Origin: Paenalicyclobacillus mengziensis
Lineage (GTDB): Bacteria > Bacillota > Bacilli > Alicyclobacillales > Alicyclobacillaceae
Direction of reading: 5' to 3'
NCBI RefSeq assembly: GCF_017298635.1
Contig: NZ_CP071182.1
Location: 3,882,001-3,946,000 of the forward strand
Length of the DNA: 64,000 nt
Position numbers and translations under genes: made by a program. The notes beneath the pieces were generated by a model. That model saw only the letters and a program-made list of their open reading frames with translations. It did no database searches and was not told where the DNA came from. Each line of letters starts with the position of its first letter. The stretch's first letter is position 1. Below are positions 44,058 to 52,299 of this stretch, piece by piece.

Positions 44058-44402
44058 TTGGCAGACATCAATGTTGTAAATGAATCGACAATCAAAATTA
44101 CCGTGGGCCTTGAAGATGCAAAAGCGATGGTGCAGGAAGCAGCTCAAGATGTTTCCGGTTATGCAAAAGACATTGTCACTATCTATGAAAAGATGCCGTT
44201 TTTCGATTACACAGATTTCTGCTTCTACGCATACGACAGTGCAAAACTGTTTGAGTGGATGTTAGGCACCAATCCGCGACAATATCATTCGTTTTCGCTG
44301 GACGCGCCGGATTCGTTCTTTTACGCACTATACGGTGGTATGGGCGCACTTTACGAGACAGCGAAAGCCTCGGTGGATGAAAAGGCTGCGTCAAACATTT
44401 GA
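44058..44402 (+). CDS. Hypothetical protein, third gene of the DUF2249 unit
   Basis: 114 residues from a TTG immediately after the preceding stop codon, with GAAGGTG 6 nt upstream. It is mostly helical, with ITVGLEDAKAMVQEAAQDVSGYAKDIVTIYEKMPFFDYTDFCFYAYDSAKLFEWM and a C-terminal AAS. No known family. The 3' end forms one arm of a perfect palindrome. Confidence 0.65.
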   Translation: MADINVVNESTIKITVGLEDAKAMVQEAAQDVSGYAKDIVTIYEKMPFFDYTDFCFYAYDSAKLFEWMLGTNPRQYHSFSLDAPDSFFYALYGGMGALYETAKASVDEKAASNI

Positions 44403-44409
44403 CGCAGCC
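44384..44409 (+). terminator. Palindrome overlapping the end of the DUF2249 operon
   Basis: GGCTGCGTCAAA (44384-44395) and TTTGACGCAGCC (44398-44409) are perfect 12-bp arms with a 2-nt centre, spanning the stop codon. There is no T-tract, so it is a possible terminator or mRNA end-stabiliser. Confidence 0.5.
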
Positions 44410-44583
44410 TACACTATCGAGAAACCTCGGTGGTCTAAGAGTACGAAAGGTGTTGTGTTCTGTTGACGTTTTGGCCCCTGTCCCACCGTATGGCTTTCTG
44501 CTTTGGTGGGGCTTTCATGGGGCTTTGGTGGATAACGAGCTCGGAACGCGTTATTCAACTCTGGGCGAAACAGGTTCAGTGGA

Positions 44584-44745
44584 AATAACGCGCTCTTGGC
44601 GCGTTATTATGTGAAACGAAACAGATAACGCTTCGACAACCCGTTATTTGTCCACGTTGAGCACTTAACGCTTCCACAACTCGTTATTTTCTGCCCGCCG
44701 AAGGCGGACCTATGCCAATAACGCTTCCATAACTCGTTGTTTCCT
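44584..44745. repeat. Palindromic repeat family ATAACG...CGTTAT
   Basis: A perfect copy AATAACGCG-CTCTTGG-CGCGTTATT lies at 44584-44608. Imperfect copies (ATAACGCTTCGACAACCCGTTAT, TAACGCTTCCACAACTCGTTA and ATAACGCTTCCATAACTCGTT) follow at about 44625, 44667 and 44719, the last two followed by CTGCC-GCCGAA stretches. A further perfect copy occurs at 61585. Confidence 0.8.
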
Positions 44746-44767
44746 GCCTGCCGAAAAGACGGCTCCA

Positions 44768-44810
44768 TTCCATGCTATTCCATGCTATTCCATGCCATTC
44801 CACGCTATTT
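44768..44810. repeat. Tandem repeat, about 4 copies of a 10-bp unit
   Basis: CATGCTATTC twice, then CATGCCATTC and CACGCTATTT. The array ends within 8 bp of the aminopeptidase stop codon. Confidence 0.95.
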
Positions 44811-44817
44811 CAAGCAG

Positions 44818-45702
44818 TCAATGTCCTGATTCAATCTCCCTGACAAAGTTGAGCATCGCATCAAAGTACGCCTGTTCATCGTCCCACATCGCGAGATGAC
44901 TTCCGTTTTCGCAGATGCTGACTTGTGCGTGCGGAATTCTTCTCCCCATTTCCTCGATATCTTCTACTGACATACTGTCGTGCCGACCGACAACAAGTAG
45001 CGTTGGGACTGTGATTTTATGCAGGTCATCCCACCGGTTCCAATCCTTAAACGTTCCCGTTACGACGAACTCATTTGGTCCCTGCATGGTGTTGTATACT
45101 GCCGGATTAAAGTGCGCAAAGGCGCGGGCAACCGATGTCGGCATCGGATCGAGCCGAATGATATGTTCCTTGTAAAGAAACTTATCTAGCAGCTCCACAT
45201 ATTCCGGCGCTTCAAAGTCACAGGCGGCTTCATATTTGAGCATGGTATCAATCAGGTGTTGGGGTAATTTCGAGCGAAGGACGTTAAGATATTTCACGTA
45301 GGACGGAATGCTTGCTGTCATATTCGAGATAATGAGCGCTTTCAGGTGGTGCTGGTATTTCAGAGCGTATTCCTGAGCCAACATGCCGCCCCAGGACTGA
45401 CCGAGCAGATAGAACTGCTCCAGGCCTAGGTATCGGCGAACTTCCTCCACCTCTTCTCGAAACCGCTCGACATTCCACAATGAACGGTCATCCGGTTGGT
45501 CGGAATAGTAGGAACCGAGTTGATCGTAAAAATAAATCTCAACACCCGCTGGAGGCAAATGATCCGCGAACACCTCCAGATACTCATGATTGAACCCAGG
45601 GCCCCCGTGCAGAAGCAGCATCTTCACCGGGCTCTCTCCGACCTGCCGTGTCCATACGTGGAAACCGCCGGAAATCGGTATCACTCTGGATCTTCCGCTC
45701 AC
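44818..45702 (-). CDS. pip: Proline iminopeptidase-like alpha/beta hydrolase
   Basis: 294 residues from a GTG at 45702 (AAGGAGG 8 nt upstream). LLHGGPGFNHEYLEVF is the oxyanion-hole motif, YFYDQLGSYYSDQP the strand after it, LGQSWGGMLAQEYAL the nucleophile elbow with catalytic Ser, LLVVGRHDSM carries the acid and ENGSHLAMWD the catalytic His. This arrangement is that of the S33 prolyl aminopeptidases. It lacks a signal peptide and is therefore cytosolic. A TTG/ATG start further upstream (45750) would add 16 residues. Confidence 0.85.
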   Translation of the reverse strand: MSGRSRVIPISGGFHVWTRQVGESPVKMLLLHGGPGFNHEYLEVFADHLPPAGVEIYFYDQLGSYYSDQPDDRSLWNVERFREEVEEVRRYLGLEQFYLLGQSWGGMLAQEYALKYQHHLKALIISNMTASIPSYVKYLNVLRSKLPQHLIDTMLKYEAACDFEAPEYVELLDKFLYKEHIIRLDPMPTSVARAFAHFNPAVYNTMQGPNEFVVTGTFKDWNRWDDLHKITVPTLLVVGRHDSMSVEDIEEMGRRIPHAQVSICENGSHLAMWDDEQAYFDAMLNFVREIESGH

Positions 45703-45801
45703 ATCGACCACCTCCTTATCACAATAGTTGCAATGTTCCGTTGATAGCACTGCTACTCGACAGGCCTACCTGCACCATAAACATTCCATGGGCTGGAAAA
45801 A

Positions 45802-46323
45802 TCACCAGCCCATCCGTTCACGAAGCTTTGTGATATGCGCGGTATGATGTTTGGCATGCCAGGCGTACACCCCGAGAATGGTCCCAAGGTTTCGCAGACC
45901 GCTCTTCGGATGTTCAAATGAACGTTCGAAGTCCTGCCTCGTCATCGACCTAAGCAACACTGCCCAGCGGCTTTGAATACCCTGAAACATCAGCAGGGAC
46001 ATCTCAATATCCCCTGACATGCTGTCCGGAAGCTGCGCCCAAGCGTTGATATCAATCGGTTTGATGGGTGGATTTTCTTCCGTCAAGGCGTGTTTAAAAT
46101 TCGTATATGTGTGAAGATGTGTGTCTGCCAGGTGGTGCACGACCTGTCTGACTGTCCATCCGTCAGGTCGATAGGGAGAATCTAGCTGGCCCTCGTCGAG
46201 GCCGGCGACGGCTTGTCGGAGCAGTGCGGGAGCCGCCTCGACATCACGTATCCACGACTCTATCACGGTATCATTCAACGTCTCGGGAATTTGCGGTTTG
46301 CCAATCGGGTAACTCAGGTCCAT
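45802..46323 (-). CDS. DinB/YfiT family putative metal-dependent hydrolase
   Basis: 173-residue four-helix-bundle protein. It begins MDLSYPIGKPQIPETLN, has GWTVRQVVHHLADTHLHTYTNFKHAL and ends with LGVYAWHAKHHTAHITKLRERMGW. The three conserved His are the metal ligands of the YfiT/BstA group, which includes bacillithiol transferases. Its start follows the apbE stop by 1 nt, so the genes are coupled. Confidence 0.88.
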   Translation of the reverse strand: MDLSYPIGKPQIPETLNDTVIESWIRDVEAAPALLRQAVAGLDEGQLDSPYRPDGWTVRQVVHHLADTHLHTYTNFKHALTEENPPIKPIDINAWAQLPDSMSGDIEMSLLMFQGIQSRWAVLLRSMTRQDFERSFEHPKSGLRNLGTILGVYAWHAKHHTAHITKLRERMGW

Positions 46324-46324
46324 T

Positions 46325-47320
46325 TTACTCTATCACCCTCGCATCCTGGTATTTGACGGAGATCCAACTGAGCAGTGGCGCTATGTCTGTCGTGTAATGA
46401 AGCGTCTCGGCATCATCGATGGCGACGTAAGGCAAAGGAACTCCCCGCCACGGATAGGCTTTTGTGCCTTCTGCAATCATTGTACACTTTGTGAATACTT
46501 CCGTGTACGCTGCACTTCCTCCAACAGCGGTTACCGCCTTCAGGTGTGTGCGTGCAGGGGCTTGTCGTCTTGGATCCAGAATGTGATGCACCTTTTCACC
46601 CCCATGCTCCCATGAGCGGCGTTTCAGTGAACTTGTGCAAATCGCAATGCGTTCCTGAAGAGCTGGCAGTTGTAGTGCAGCCGCCAGCGCGCCCTTGCTC
46701 CCAAAAGGATCTTCAATGCCAATAGCAAACCCTTCTCCCATTTCTTGCCGCCCAGAGATGACGATGTCACCGCCAGCGTCGACAATGTACCCGGAACGAA
46801 GGGCAGGGTCAACAGAAGCCTCAATCAGGTCTGCGAGCCGATCCGCTGTATACCCTTTTCCGATGCCGCCGAAGTCAAGAGGTGCGTACAGGCGAATTTG
46901 ATCAGGCTCGGCTGCCACGTCAAACAAGGGCAAAAAAGTTGCATCCTCCATTCCTGAGTGCGGCTGTACAACCCCGCTGTCGACAGGTTGAGGGTCAGGA
47001 TGTGCCCCCATATATCCAATGCCTTCAAGCCCAGGCACCACGCGCGCATCAAAAGCACCTGAGCTCAATTCATTGAAGATACTCGCTAGCTCTAGGACTT
47101 CTCGGATGGTCGATGACACTTTCACTGACATCATCAAGTGGTGATTGAGCTGTACGAGCTCGCTGTCGACTCGAAACCTGGACATGCGCTGTTCTAATTG
47201 TTCAGTTCGGTCAACCAGCTTGTCCATCAAGACCTTTACATAATCATCCTCCATAGATGTGTCCAAACAGATGTAAAATGACGACCCCATCGCAGCAAAA
47301 GTCCGTTCATGTCGTGGCAC
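46325..47320 (-). CDS. apbE: FAD:protein FMN transferase
   Basis: ApbE/Ftp family enzyme that attaches FMN to a Thr/Ser of target proteins. I use a GTG at 47320 because GGAGGGG lies 6 nt before it; an ATG at 47326 is the alternative. The 331-residue product has FAAMGSSF at the start, DFGGIGKGYTADRLADLIEA, GYIVDAGGDIVISG, and HHILDPRRQAPARTHLKAVTAVGGSAAYTEVFTKC with the conserved metal-site residues. No lipobox is visible. The PepSY-like protein and two-component genes upstream hint at a membrane redox partner outside the window (inference). Confidence 0.9.
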   Translation of the reverse strand: MPRHERTFAAMGSSFYICLDTSMEDDYVKVLMDKLVDRTEQLEQRMSRFRVDSELVQLNHHLMMSVKVSSTIREVLELASIFNELSSGAFDARVVPGLEGIGYMGAHPDPQPVDSGVVQPHSGMEDATFLPLFDVAAEPDQIRLYAPLDFGGIGKGYTADRLADLIEASVDPALRSGYIVDAGGDIVISGRQEMGEGFAIGIEDPFGSKGALAAALQLPALQERIAICTSSLKRRSWEHGGEKVHHILDPRRQAPARTHLKAVTAVGGSAAYTEVFTKCTMIAEGTKAYPWRGVPLPYVAIDDAETLHYTTDIAPLLSWISVKYQDARVIE

Positions 47321-47367
47321 GGTCATCCCCTCCGGACAACGAGTTCAGTCAGCGGCGTCCTGATGAT

Positions 47368-48717
47368 TCAAATTTGCTTGTTAGGGTGCAGCACCTTTTT
47401 CCAAGTAAATCCGTGACCTTGGAGGGGGAGTACAATCCGAATTGTTGTTCCGTGCTCTTCCCTACTCTGTACCAGGATTTGGCCACGATGAGATTGTACA
47501 ATCCAGGCAGCAATTGCCAGACCAATGCCACTGCCGTGCGCTTTCTGTTCAGCCTGAACGGCTCTGTAGAATCTGTCGAAAATATATGGTAAGTCCTGTT
47601 CAGGGATGCCGATTCCCGAGTCACTGATTCGAAGTTCCACCTCACTGCGGTGTTTTTGTATTCCGACATGGACACTGCCCCCCGCTGGGGTGTATTTTAG
47701 CGCATTATCCACCAAAATGACCAGAAGCTGGCGCAGTCGCGTCCCATCTCCGTCAACGACCGCTGGATCCGGAAATCCGTCACCAATAAGTCGGACATTC
47801 TGTTTATCAGCAATAGGTTGTAATGCTGCGATGGTGTCTCTCGTCATGGCCGCCACATCAACCTTACGAATATTCAGTTCTGTCACTCCGGATTCCATGC
47901 GTGCGAGCGTCGAGAGGTTGCCAACCAGCTCTGTGATATACTCCGTTTCGGTAATCCCGTCTCGAACGGCCTGTTGGACATTTGCCAATTCCGTTTCGAG
48001 CTGTGCCAGTTCGAGCGTACCGTGCAAGATGGTCAGCGGCGTTCGCAATTCGTGCGCTGCATCATTCACGAAATTCCTCTGCCTCTGCATTGCACTTCGA
48101 ACGGGGGTTAAGGAACGGTGCGCCAGTAAGTAGGTCACAGGAACAACCAACAGGAGGCTTGCGAGTCCGATTTCAATATCGATATGTGTTAAAGCCTCCA
48201 TCGTTTCATGAATCACGGACAACGAACGGAAACTCACCAACGTTCCAATAAATCGATTACCTTGATACAACGGCTTGGCCGCTGCGAGGATGTAAGTCTC
48301 GTTGATAATGTGGGTACCCCACACTGGGGTACTTCCACCTTGGACACTGCGAGACAGACTGAGTGCCAGGGGCTGCAGGTCCAGTTCTGGAGAAGAAGTC
48401 AATACCGTGTCCTTGGCAATAACGACTCCGGTCGGTGATATCACCCAGCTTGCGACAGATTCCGCAGAAGCATCTGACTCTTGTTTCTGCTCTTCTTGGT
48501 ATGAGTTCAGCTGATGGATGGCCTCGGGGGTCTTGTTCGTCCATTCATCCACAATGGATTGGTACATAGGTTTCATAATTTCGTGGCTCAGGATGACATA
48601 CGTCACCCCGATGACCACTGTCTCAAACACGAGAAATGCTGCCAGGTAGAGCAAAATCAAGTGCAGTTGGATGCGATTTAGGAGTCGGTGTTCGCTGACT
48701 GCAGCGCTCTTATTCAT
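47368..48717 (-). CDS. Two-component sensor histidine kinase
   Basis: 449 residues. Two membrane helices (about 20-42 and 180-200) enclose an extracellular sensor domain. A HisKA domain (QRNFVNDAAHELRTPLTILHG, phospho-His) and an ATPase domain follow, with N-box LVDNALKYTPAGGSV, G1 SDSGIGIPEQDLPYIFDRFYRA and G2 GSGIGLAIAAWIVQSHRG. The start ATG overlaps the response-regulator stop by 4 nt (ATGA). Signal unknown; the sensor domain has no recognised fold. Confidence 0.93.
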   Translation of the reverse strand: MNKSAAVSEHRLLNRIQLHLILLYLAAFLVFETVVIGVTYVILSHEIMKPMYQSIVDEWTNKTPEAIHQLNSYQEEQKQESDASAESVASWVISPTGVVIAKDTVLTSSPELDLQPLALSLSRSVQGGSTPVWGTHIINETYILAAAKPLYQGNRFIGTLVSFRSLSVIHETMEALTHIDIEIGLASLLLVVPVTYLLAHRSLTPVRSAMQRQRNFVNDAAHELRTPLTILHGTLELAQLETELANVQQAVRDGITETEYITELVGNLSTLARMESGVTELNIRKVDVAAMTRDTIAALQPIADKQNVRLIGDGFPDPAVVDGDGTRLRQLLVILVDNALKYTPAGGSVHVGIQKHRSEVELRISDSGIGIPEQDLPYIFDRFYRAVQAEQKAHGSGIGLAIAAWIVQSHRGQILVQSREEHGTTIRIVLPLQGHGFTWKKVLHPNKQI

Positions 48718-49388
48718 TCTTCAACCTTGTAGCCGAGACCGCGAACGGTTTTAATAAACGGCTTGCCTTTCGTATTGATGTCGAGTTTCTGTCTCAGTCT
48801 CGCGATGACCGCTTCCACAACGTTTGCAACCGGATCGGCGTCTGTGGACCAGATCCGACTCAGAATGACCTCTTTCGTCATCACGTGACCGGCATTGCGC
48901 ATCAGAAGTTCTAGTAAGGCAAACTCACGTGCTGTCAGGTCAATTGGTACCCCGTCGCGCTTCACCACAAAGGTATCCGGCTGTAATTCTACCTTTCCGA
49001 CTCGGACGACAGTCCGGTCATCAAACTGGGGTAACCGTCGTTGCAGCGCACTCAAACGGGCGTTCAACTCCGCAAACGAGAAGGGCTTCGTCAAGTAGTC
49101 ATCAGCCCCTGAGGACAACCCAGTGACTTTATCGTCAATACTGTCTCGGGCCGTAAGCATCATCACTGGCGTTTGGACATGCGCTTTTCGCAAACGCTGG
49201 CAGAAAGAAAACCCATCTTCATCCGGTAACTTAACGTCGAGAATAATGACATCGTAGTGCCCATCCTCAACCAGGCGCCATCCTTTTGCAGCACAGTCTG
49301 CGACATCTACGACGTGCCCAGAACTCTTCAAGCCTCTGGAGAGAAGCTCGGCAAGTCTTTGATCGTCCTCGACCACGAGTAGTTTCAC
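48714..49388 (-). CDS. OmpR/PhoB family response regulator
   Basis: 224 residues from a GTG at 49388 (GGAGG 7 nt upstream). The receiver domain has the acidic pair VVEDD near the N-terminus, the phospho-acceptor Asp in DVIILDVKLPDEDGF, Thr in MMLTARD and Lys in YLTKPFSFAEL. The C-terminal winged helix ends with NVVEAVIARLRQKLDINTKGKPFIKTVRGLGYKVEE. It pairs with the kinase encoded directly downstream. Confidence 0.95.
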   Translation of the reverse strand: MKLLVVEDDQRLAELLSRGLKSSGHVVDVADCAAKGWRLVEDGHYDVIILDVKLPDEDGFSFCQRLRKAHVQTPVMMLTARDSIDDKVTGLSSGADDYLTKPFSFAELNARLSALQRRLPQFDDRTVVRVGKVELQPDTFVVKRDGVPIDLTAREFALLELLMRNAGHVMTKEVILSRIWSTDADPVANVVEAVIARLRQKLDINTKGKPFIKTVRGLGYKVEE

Positions 49389-49450
49389 TGAAGCGCCTCC
49401 TCGACAGTAAACGCCTGCTTGCAGTCGGTTTAGGCAAAGTTTAATTCGCC

Positions 49451-49472
49451 AATATGATCTGAATATGATCCG
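49451..49472. promoter_or_regulatory. 11-bp direct repeat, candidate OmpR-type regulator site
   Basis: AATATGATCTG and AATATGATCCG stand head to tail between the PepSY-like gene and the response-regulator gene, 63 bp before the latter. Tandem 10-11-bp repeats are the usual binding layout of OmpR/PhoB regulators, so this may be an autoregulatory site. Confidence 0.55.
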
Positions 49473-49488
49473 TTTGTGCGCTTTCTAG

Positions 49489-49944
49489 TCAGAATATTAC
49501 GCCCGTAGAGCTCAGCTTGTCGACTTGTACAACGGAGTAGTCGGACAGAGACACTTTGACCTGCCAGACGGCGTTCGGCTGCTGAATCCGGACATTCCAG
49601 ACCCTCTGACTCGCTGTGGACTGAGGCTCAATCTGTGTCACTTCGCCCCCGCCAACCCGCGTTGTTGCCAGTTTTATAACCGCCCGCACCTTATCACCTG
49701 TCATGTCGAGATTCGGCCTGACATCATGACTTTTAGTGGCAGCCTGCAAATGTGCGTCCGGGGACAACTGTGTGAATGGTGTCGTCGCGGCAACGTCGCT
49801 AGAAGAGGTAACTTGACCTTTCATGATGCCCTGTGACGCGCTCTCGGTATTGCCTTGTGTATTCATTGCAGCCATAACAGGAACTATCGCAGCCAAAAGT
49901 AGAGTACCGACAGTGCCAACAATCCAGCCCAAGTGCTTTTCCAT
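49489..49944 (-). CDS. Exported PepSY-like protein
   Basis: 151 residues, ribosome site AAGGAGG. The N-terminus MEKHLGWIVGTVGTLLLAAIVPVMAAM is a signal peptide or anchor. A Ser/Thr/Gln linker follows, then a PepSY-like domain with DKVRAVIKLATTRVGGGEVTQIEPQSTASQRVWNVRI and VWQVKVSLSDYSVVQVDKL. Proteins of this kind are often encoded beside two-component systems and modulate or are controlled by them. The assignment rests on pattern only. Confidence 0.7.
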   Translation of the reverse strand: MEKHLGWIVGTVGTLLLAAIVPVMAAMNTQGNTESASQGIMKGQVTSSSDVAATTPFTQLSPDAHLQAATKSHDVRPNLDMTGDKVRAVIKLATTRVGGGEVTQIEPQSTASQRVWNVRIQQPNAVWQVKVSLSDYSVVQVDKLSSTGVIF

Positions 49945-50091
49945 TGTGATTCCTCCTTATCACTTGCTGTCATCATTGACTCTTTAACTTCACTCTAGTC
50001 ATGTAAGATGATAACAACGTGATCGGAGTATCAAGTCCCTGTTAAATTCTCGTTGAATTCCAACGAAGAACGGGCAATATTTCCTGAACGC

Positions 50092-50138
50092 AATAAAAAA
50101 GCCCCTCCTACTGGCGACACGCCAATGGAGAGGCTTTA
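50092..50138 (-). terminator. Terminator of the SurA/PrsA-like gene
   Basis: On the minus strand AAAGCCTCTCC pairs with GGAGGGGCTTTT (one mismatch), with an inner GGCG/CGCC stem, followed by TTTTTTATTG. It lies 70 nt after the stop codon. Confidence 0.85.
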
Positions 50139-50208
50139 GCGGGCTGACAAAATGTTGTGTGGTAAAGTGTCGAGCAAGTGCCGAGTCCAATTCGGTCTTG
50201 CCAAAGTC

Positions 50209-51024
50209 TTATGGAGCCGTGCCGTTGGTGGTTGTTGAACTCGGAGCCCCTGTTGAAGGAGTTCCCAAGCTAGCTGGCGCAGGATTTTCCAACTGTGTCT
50301 TAATGCTGGCATACTTCGTGTCGTAAATGGTCACTTTATCCTTTTTCGCCAGGTTCGCAATCAGTTGTGCCGATGGAATCGCCTTAGATTGCTTAATCTG
50401 GTCCACAATCTGGGTCTTTACGGCACTCAGTGGCTCCGGCGTCTTGGAACCCTGCGGTATAAACGATGATTTGTTCTGGTTGTAGTAATTCTGAATCTCT
50501 GTATTTGTCACTGTGATCCCTTGTTCGGCCAGCTTCTGTTCAAGGATATTCACAGTCAGTATGTCGTTGAGTTGAGCCTTGGTTACACCATTACTCTGCA
50601 GGAATTGATTCAACTGGCTACTACTCGTAATGCCGTATTGACTCTCCAGGTTTTGCAAGGCAGTCGCCAAGTCTTGTTTGGTTGCAGTGATGTTGGCTGC
50701 CTTGGCTCCGTCCTTAATCAGTTGGTCCGTAATCATCTGCTGCAAGGTCTGTTGACCAGCCATGGATTCCATCATTGACTCAAAGTTGGACTGATGAATC
50801 TGATTGGTTCCGACAGAGGCAACCAACGGATCGTTCTGATGGCCATGAGCCACGATTCCCCAGACAGCTCCAACAATAACTGCACCGCCAATCCCTCCGG
50901 CTAAGACTGCCCATACTTTGCTCTTCGAGCGTGGAACCGCTTCATGAGGAGACAAGGAATTGTCCGGACCTGTTTGTGAGTCGTCTTGGCTGGTTACCTG
51001 CTTGTCCTCTTCGTTACCACTCAA
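50209..51024 (-). CDS. Membrane-anchored SurA/PrsA N-domain-like protein
   Basis: 271 residues from a TTG at 51024 with AAAGGGG 7 nt upstream; longer frames lack support. A hydrophilic cytoplasmic stretch of about 38 residues precedes one membrane helix (VWAVLAGGIGGAVIVGAVWGIVA). The outside part resembles the SurA/PrsA chaperone N-domain (QQTLQQMITDQLIKDGAKAANITATKQDLATALQNLE, VTNTEIQNYYNQNKSSFIPQ) and ends in a Pro/Ser/Thr tail. The parvulin PPIase domain is absent, so it should be a chaperone-like or scaffold protein rather than an isomerase. Confidence 0.8.
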   Translation of the reverse strand: MSGNEEDKQVTSQDDSQTGPDNSLSPHEAVPRSKSKVWAVLAGGIGGAVIVGAVWGIVAHGHQNDPLVASVGTNQIHQSNFESMMESMAGQQTLQQMITDQLIKDGAKAANITATKQDLATALQNLESQYGITSSSQLNQFLQSNGVTKAQLNDILTVNILEQKLAEQGITVTNTEIQNYYNQNKSSFIPQGSKTPEPLSAVKTQIVDQIKQSKAIPSAQLIANLAKKDKVTIYDTKYASIKTQLENPAPASLGTPSTGAPSSTTTNGTAP

Positions 51025-51200
51025 TGAAATTCCCCTTTCTGGATTCACAACAAACTTTGTGCTGCTCCTGTGTAAACCCACAACGCCCAGTGTACAGCAC
51101 GGATGTGAATCACGCATCTCGACGATGTTATGATTTTGTGGAGAAATTACTGAAGAGTGGATGAGAAGGGCCGAGGAGCACCCTGGGTGTTTACACGGTC

Positions 51201-51488
51201 CTATTCAAAATCGTCCGGATTATCCACCGTGACGTAAGCATCGTCCCCGCTTTTTGAGGTCGAATCAGATGTATCCAGGGTAGTAGCGGACGTCGCTTGG
51301 TCTTCTTCATCGGTCGACCATGGTGCCGACGTAGGAGTGCTGTTGTTTGTAGTGACACGGCCCTCATCGGAAAAATCATCTGGACTTTCTTTCTCAACGA
51401 GGCTGTTGGTGTGCCCTAAGATTTCCTTTCCGTGTCCGTCATTCATATCACGGGTCCGCCTCTGCATCCTCTTTACCATTTTAACCAT
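51201..51488 (-). CDS. Acidic hypothetical protein, 95 residues
   Basis: The ATG at 51488 has AAGGAGGTG upstream. A short basic N-terminus (MVKMVKRMQRRTRDMNDG) is followed by a highly acidic, Ser/Thr/Asp-rich, probably disordered remainder ending VDNPDDFE. No known family. It lies upstream of the SurA-like gene on the same strand. Confidence 0.65.
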   Translation of the reverse strand: MVKMVKRMQRRTRDMNDGHGKEILGHTNSLVEKESPDDFSDEGRVTTNNSTPTSAPWSTDEEDQATSATTLDTSDSTSKSGDDAYVTVDNPDDFE

Positions 51489-51804
51489 ATGGCACCTCCT
51501 TTTCAGGGCTGTCGTAGCCGTACAGCCGACTAAAGGCCCACACAAAACGGGTGACTGCAGACCAATAGCCCCGAAAACCTCTCTTTTTGGCAATTTCAAT
51601 CCATAGTAATTGCCAAATTGCCGTGATTCATGTGCTCCTGGCAGTTGTTCCTGCGGGTCATGCGCTTTTTATACAGAGCGTCGGGGCACGCTGGGGGCGA
51701 TGCCTCCGTACCACAGTTGGCAACAAGTAGCAGCATGTGCGTGTACGAAAGGGTACACAGTAAGTACCGCAACACATCACATTCAGAGGGAGATGTTGCA
51801 GATT

Positions 51805-52203
51805 ATGACACACATGATGAAGAGCACTGATCCACAGAAGGTCAAACAGGACATCCAAAACAGCCTTCAAGGTGCTTCTCAGGGTCAGAACAGCGCCTCA
51901 TCATTGACGAGCAGTTTGTCAGGCACAAACCCTACAGCGGTTCGTTCCGACATTCAGAGCAGCCTTGGTCAGCAGGCCAACCAGGCCTTTACTAACCTAG
52001 GTGGCACGTCTTCGGTGAGCGCTGCGAGTTCCCTGCTTGGTGGTGCGATGACTTCAGGCACAAACCCACAGGAAGTCCGCAACCAGATTCAACAAAACCT
52101 GGGTAACCAGGCGGGCATGAGTCTAGGCGGAACTCCCTTCGGGGGCAAAACGCAGGCGAACAAGGTTCGTCAGGAGATCCGCAAAGACCTGAATCAGAAG
52201 TAA
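51805..52203 (+). CDS. Small repeat protein of unknown function
   Basis: 132 residues from the ATG at 51805 (MTHMMKSTDPQ); an ATG at 51793 sits on top of its ribosome site. Four related segments are visible: STDPQKVKQDIQNSLQ, GTNPTAVRSDIQSSLGQ, GTNPQEVRNQIQQNLGN and QANKVRQEIRKDLNQK, separated by Ser/Gly-rich spacers. The pattern is (T)xPxxVxxxIQxxL. There is no signal peptide. The Gln/Asn/Ser-rich composition recalls spore-associated proteins, but no family is recognised. Confidence 0.7.
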   Translation: MTHMMKSTDPQKVKQDIQNSLQGASQGQNSASSLTSSLSGTNPTAVRSDIQSSLGQQANQAFTNLGGTSSVSAASSLLGGAMTSGTNPQEVRNQIQQNLGNQAGMSLGGTPFGGKTQANKVRQEIRKDLNQK

Positions 52204-52261
52204 CATCCATCCCTCTGGGTTCGTTGCAAAGCGCTGCATGGATGGGTTGATGCCCGTCCAG

Positions 52262-52299
52262 ACAAACAGGCAGGGTCCTTATGGGCTCTGCCTGTTTGT
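52262..52299 (+). terminator. Hairpin downstream of the repeat-protein gene
   Basis: Perfect 12-bp arms ACAAACAGGCAG (52262-52273) and CTGCCTGTTTGT (52288-52299) with a 14-nt loop, followed by TTGATGG. Probable terminator with a weak T-tract. Confidence 0.6.

Larger units (their letters stand above)
44403..44817. other. Gene-free region with ATAACG palindromes
   Basis: No supportable gene. It contains copies of a palindromic element and, at the right end, a 10-bp tandem repeat that reaches the stop codon of the aminopeptidase gene. Confidence 0.7.

Noticed and set aside
51805..52203. Gamma-type small acid-soluble spore protein
   Set aside because: Only the Gln/Asn richness fits; the repeat pattern does not match the known motif.
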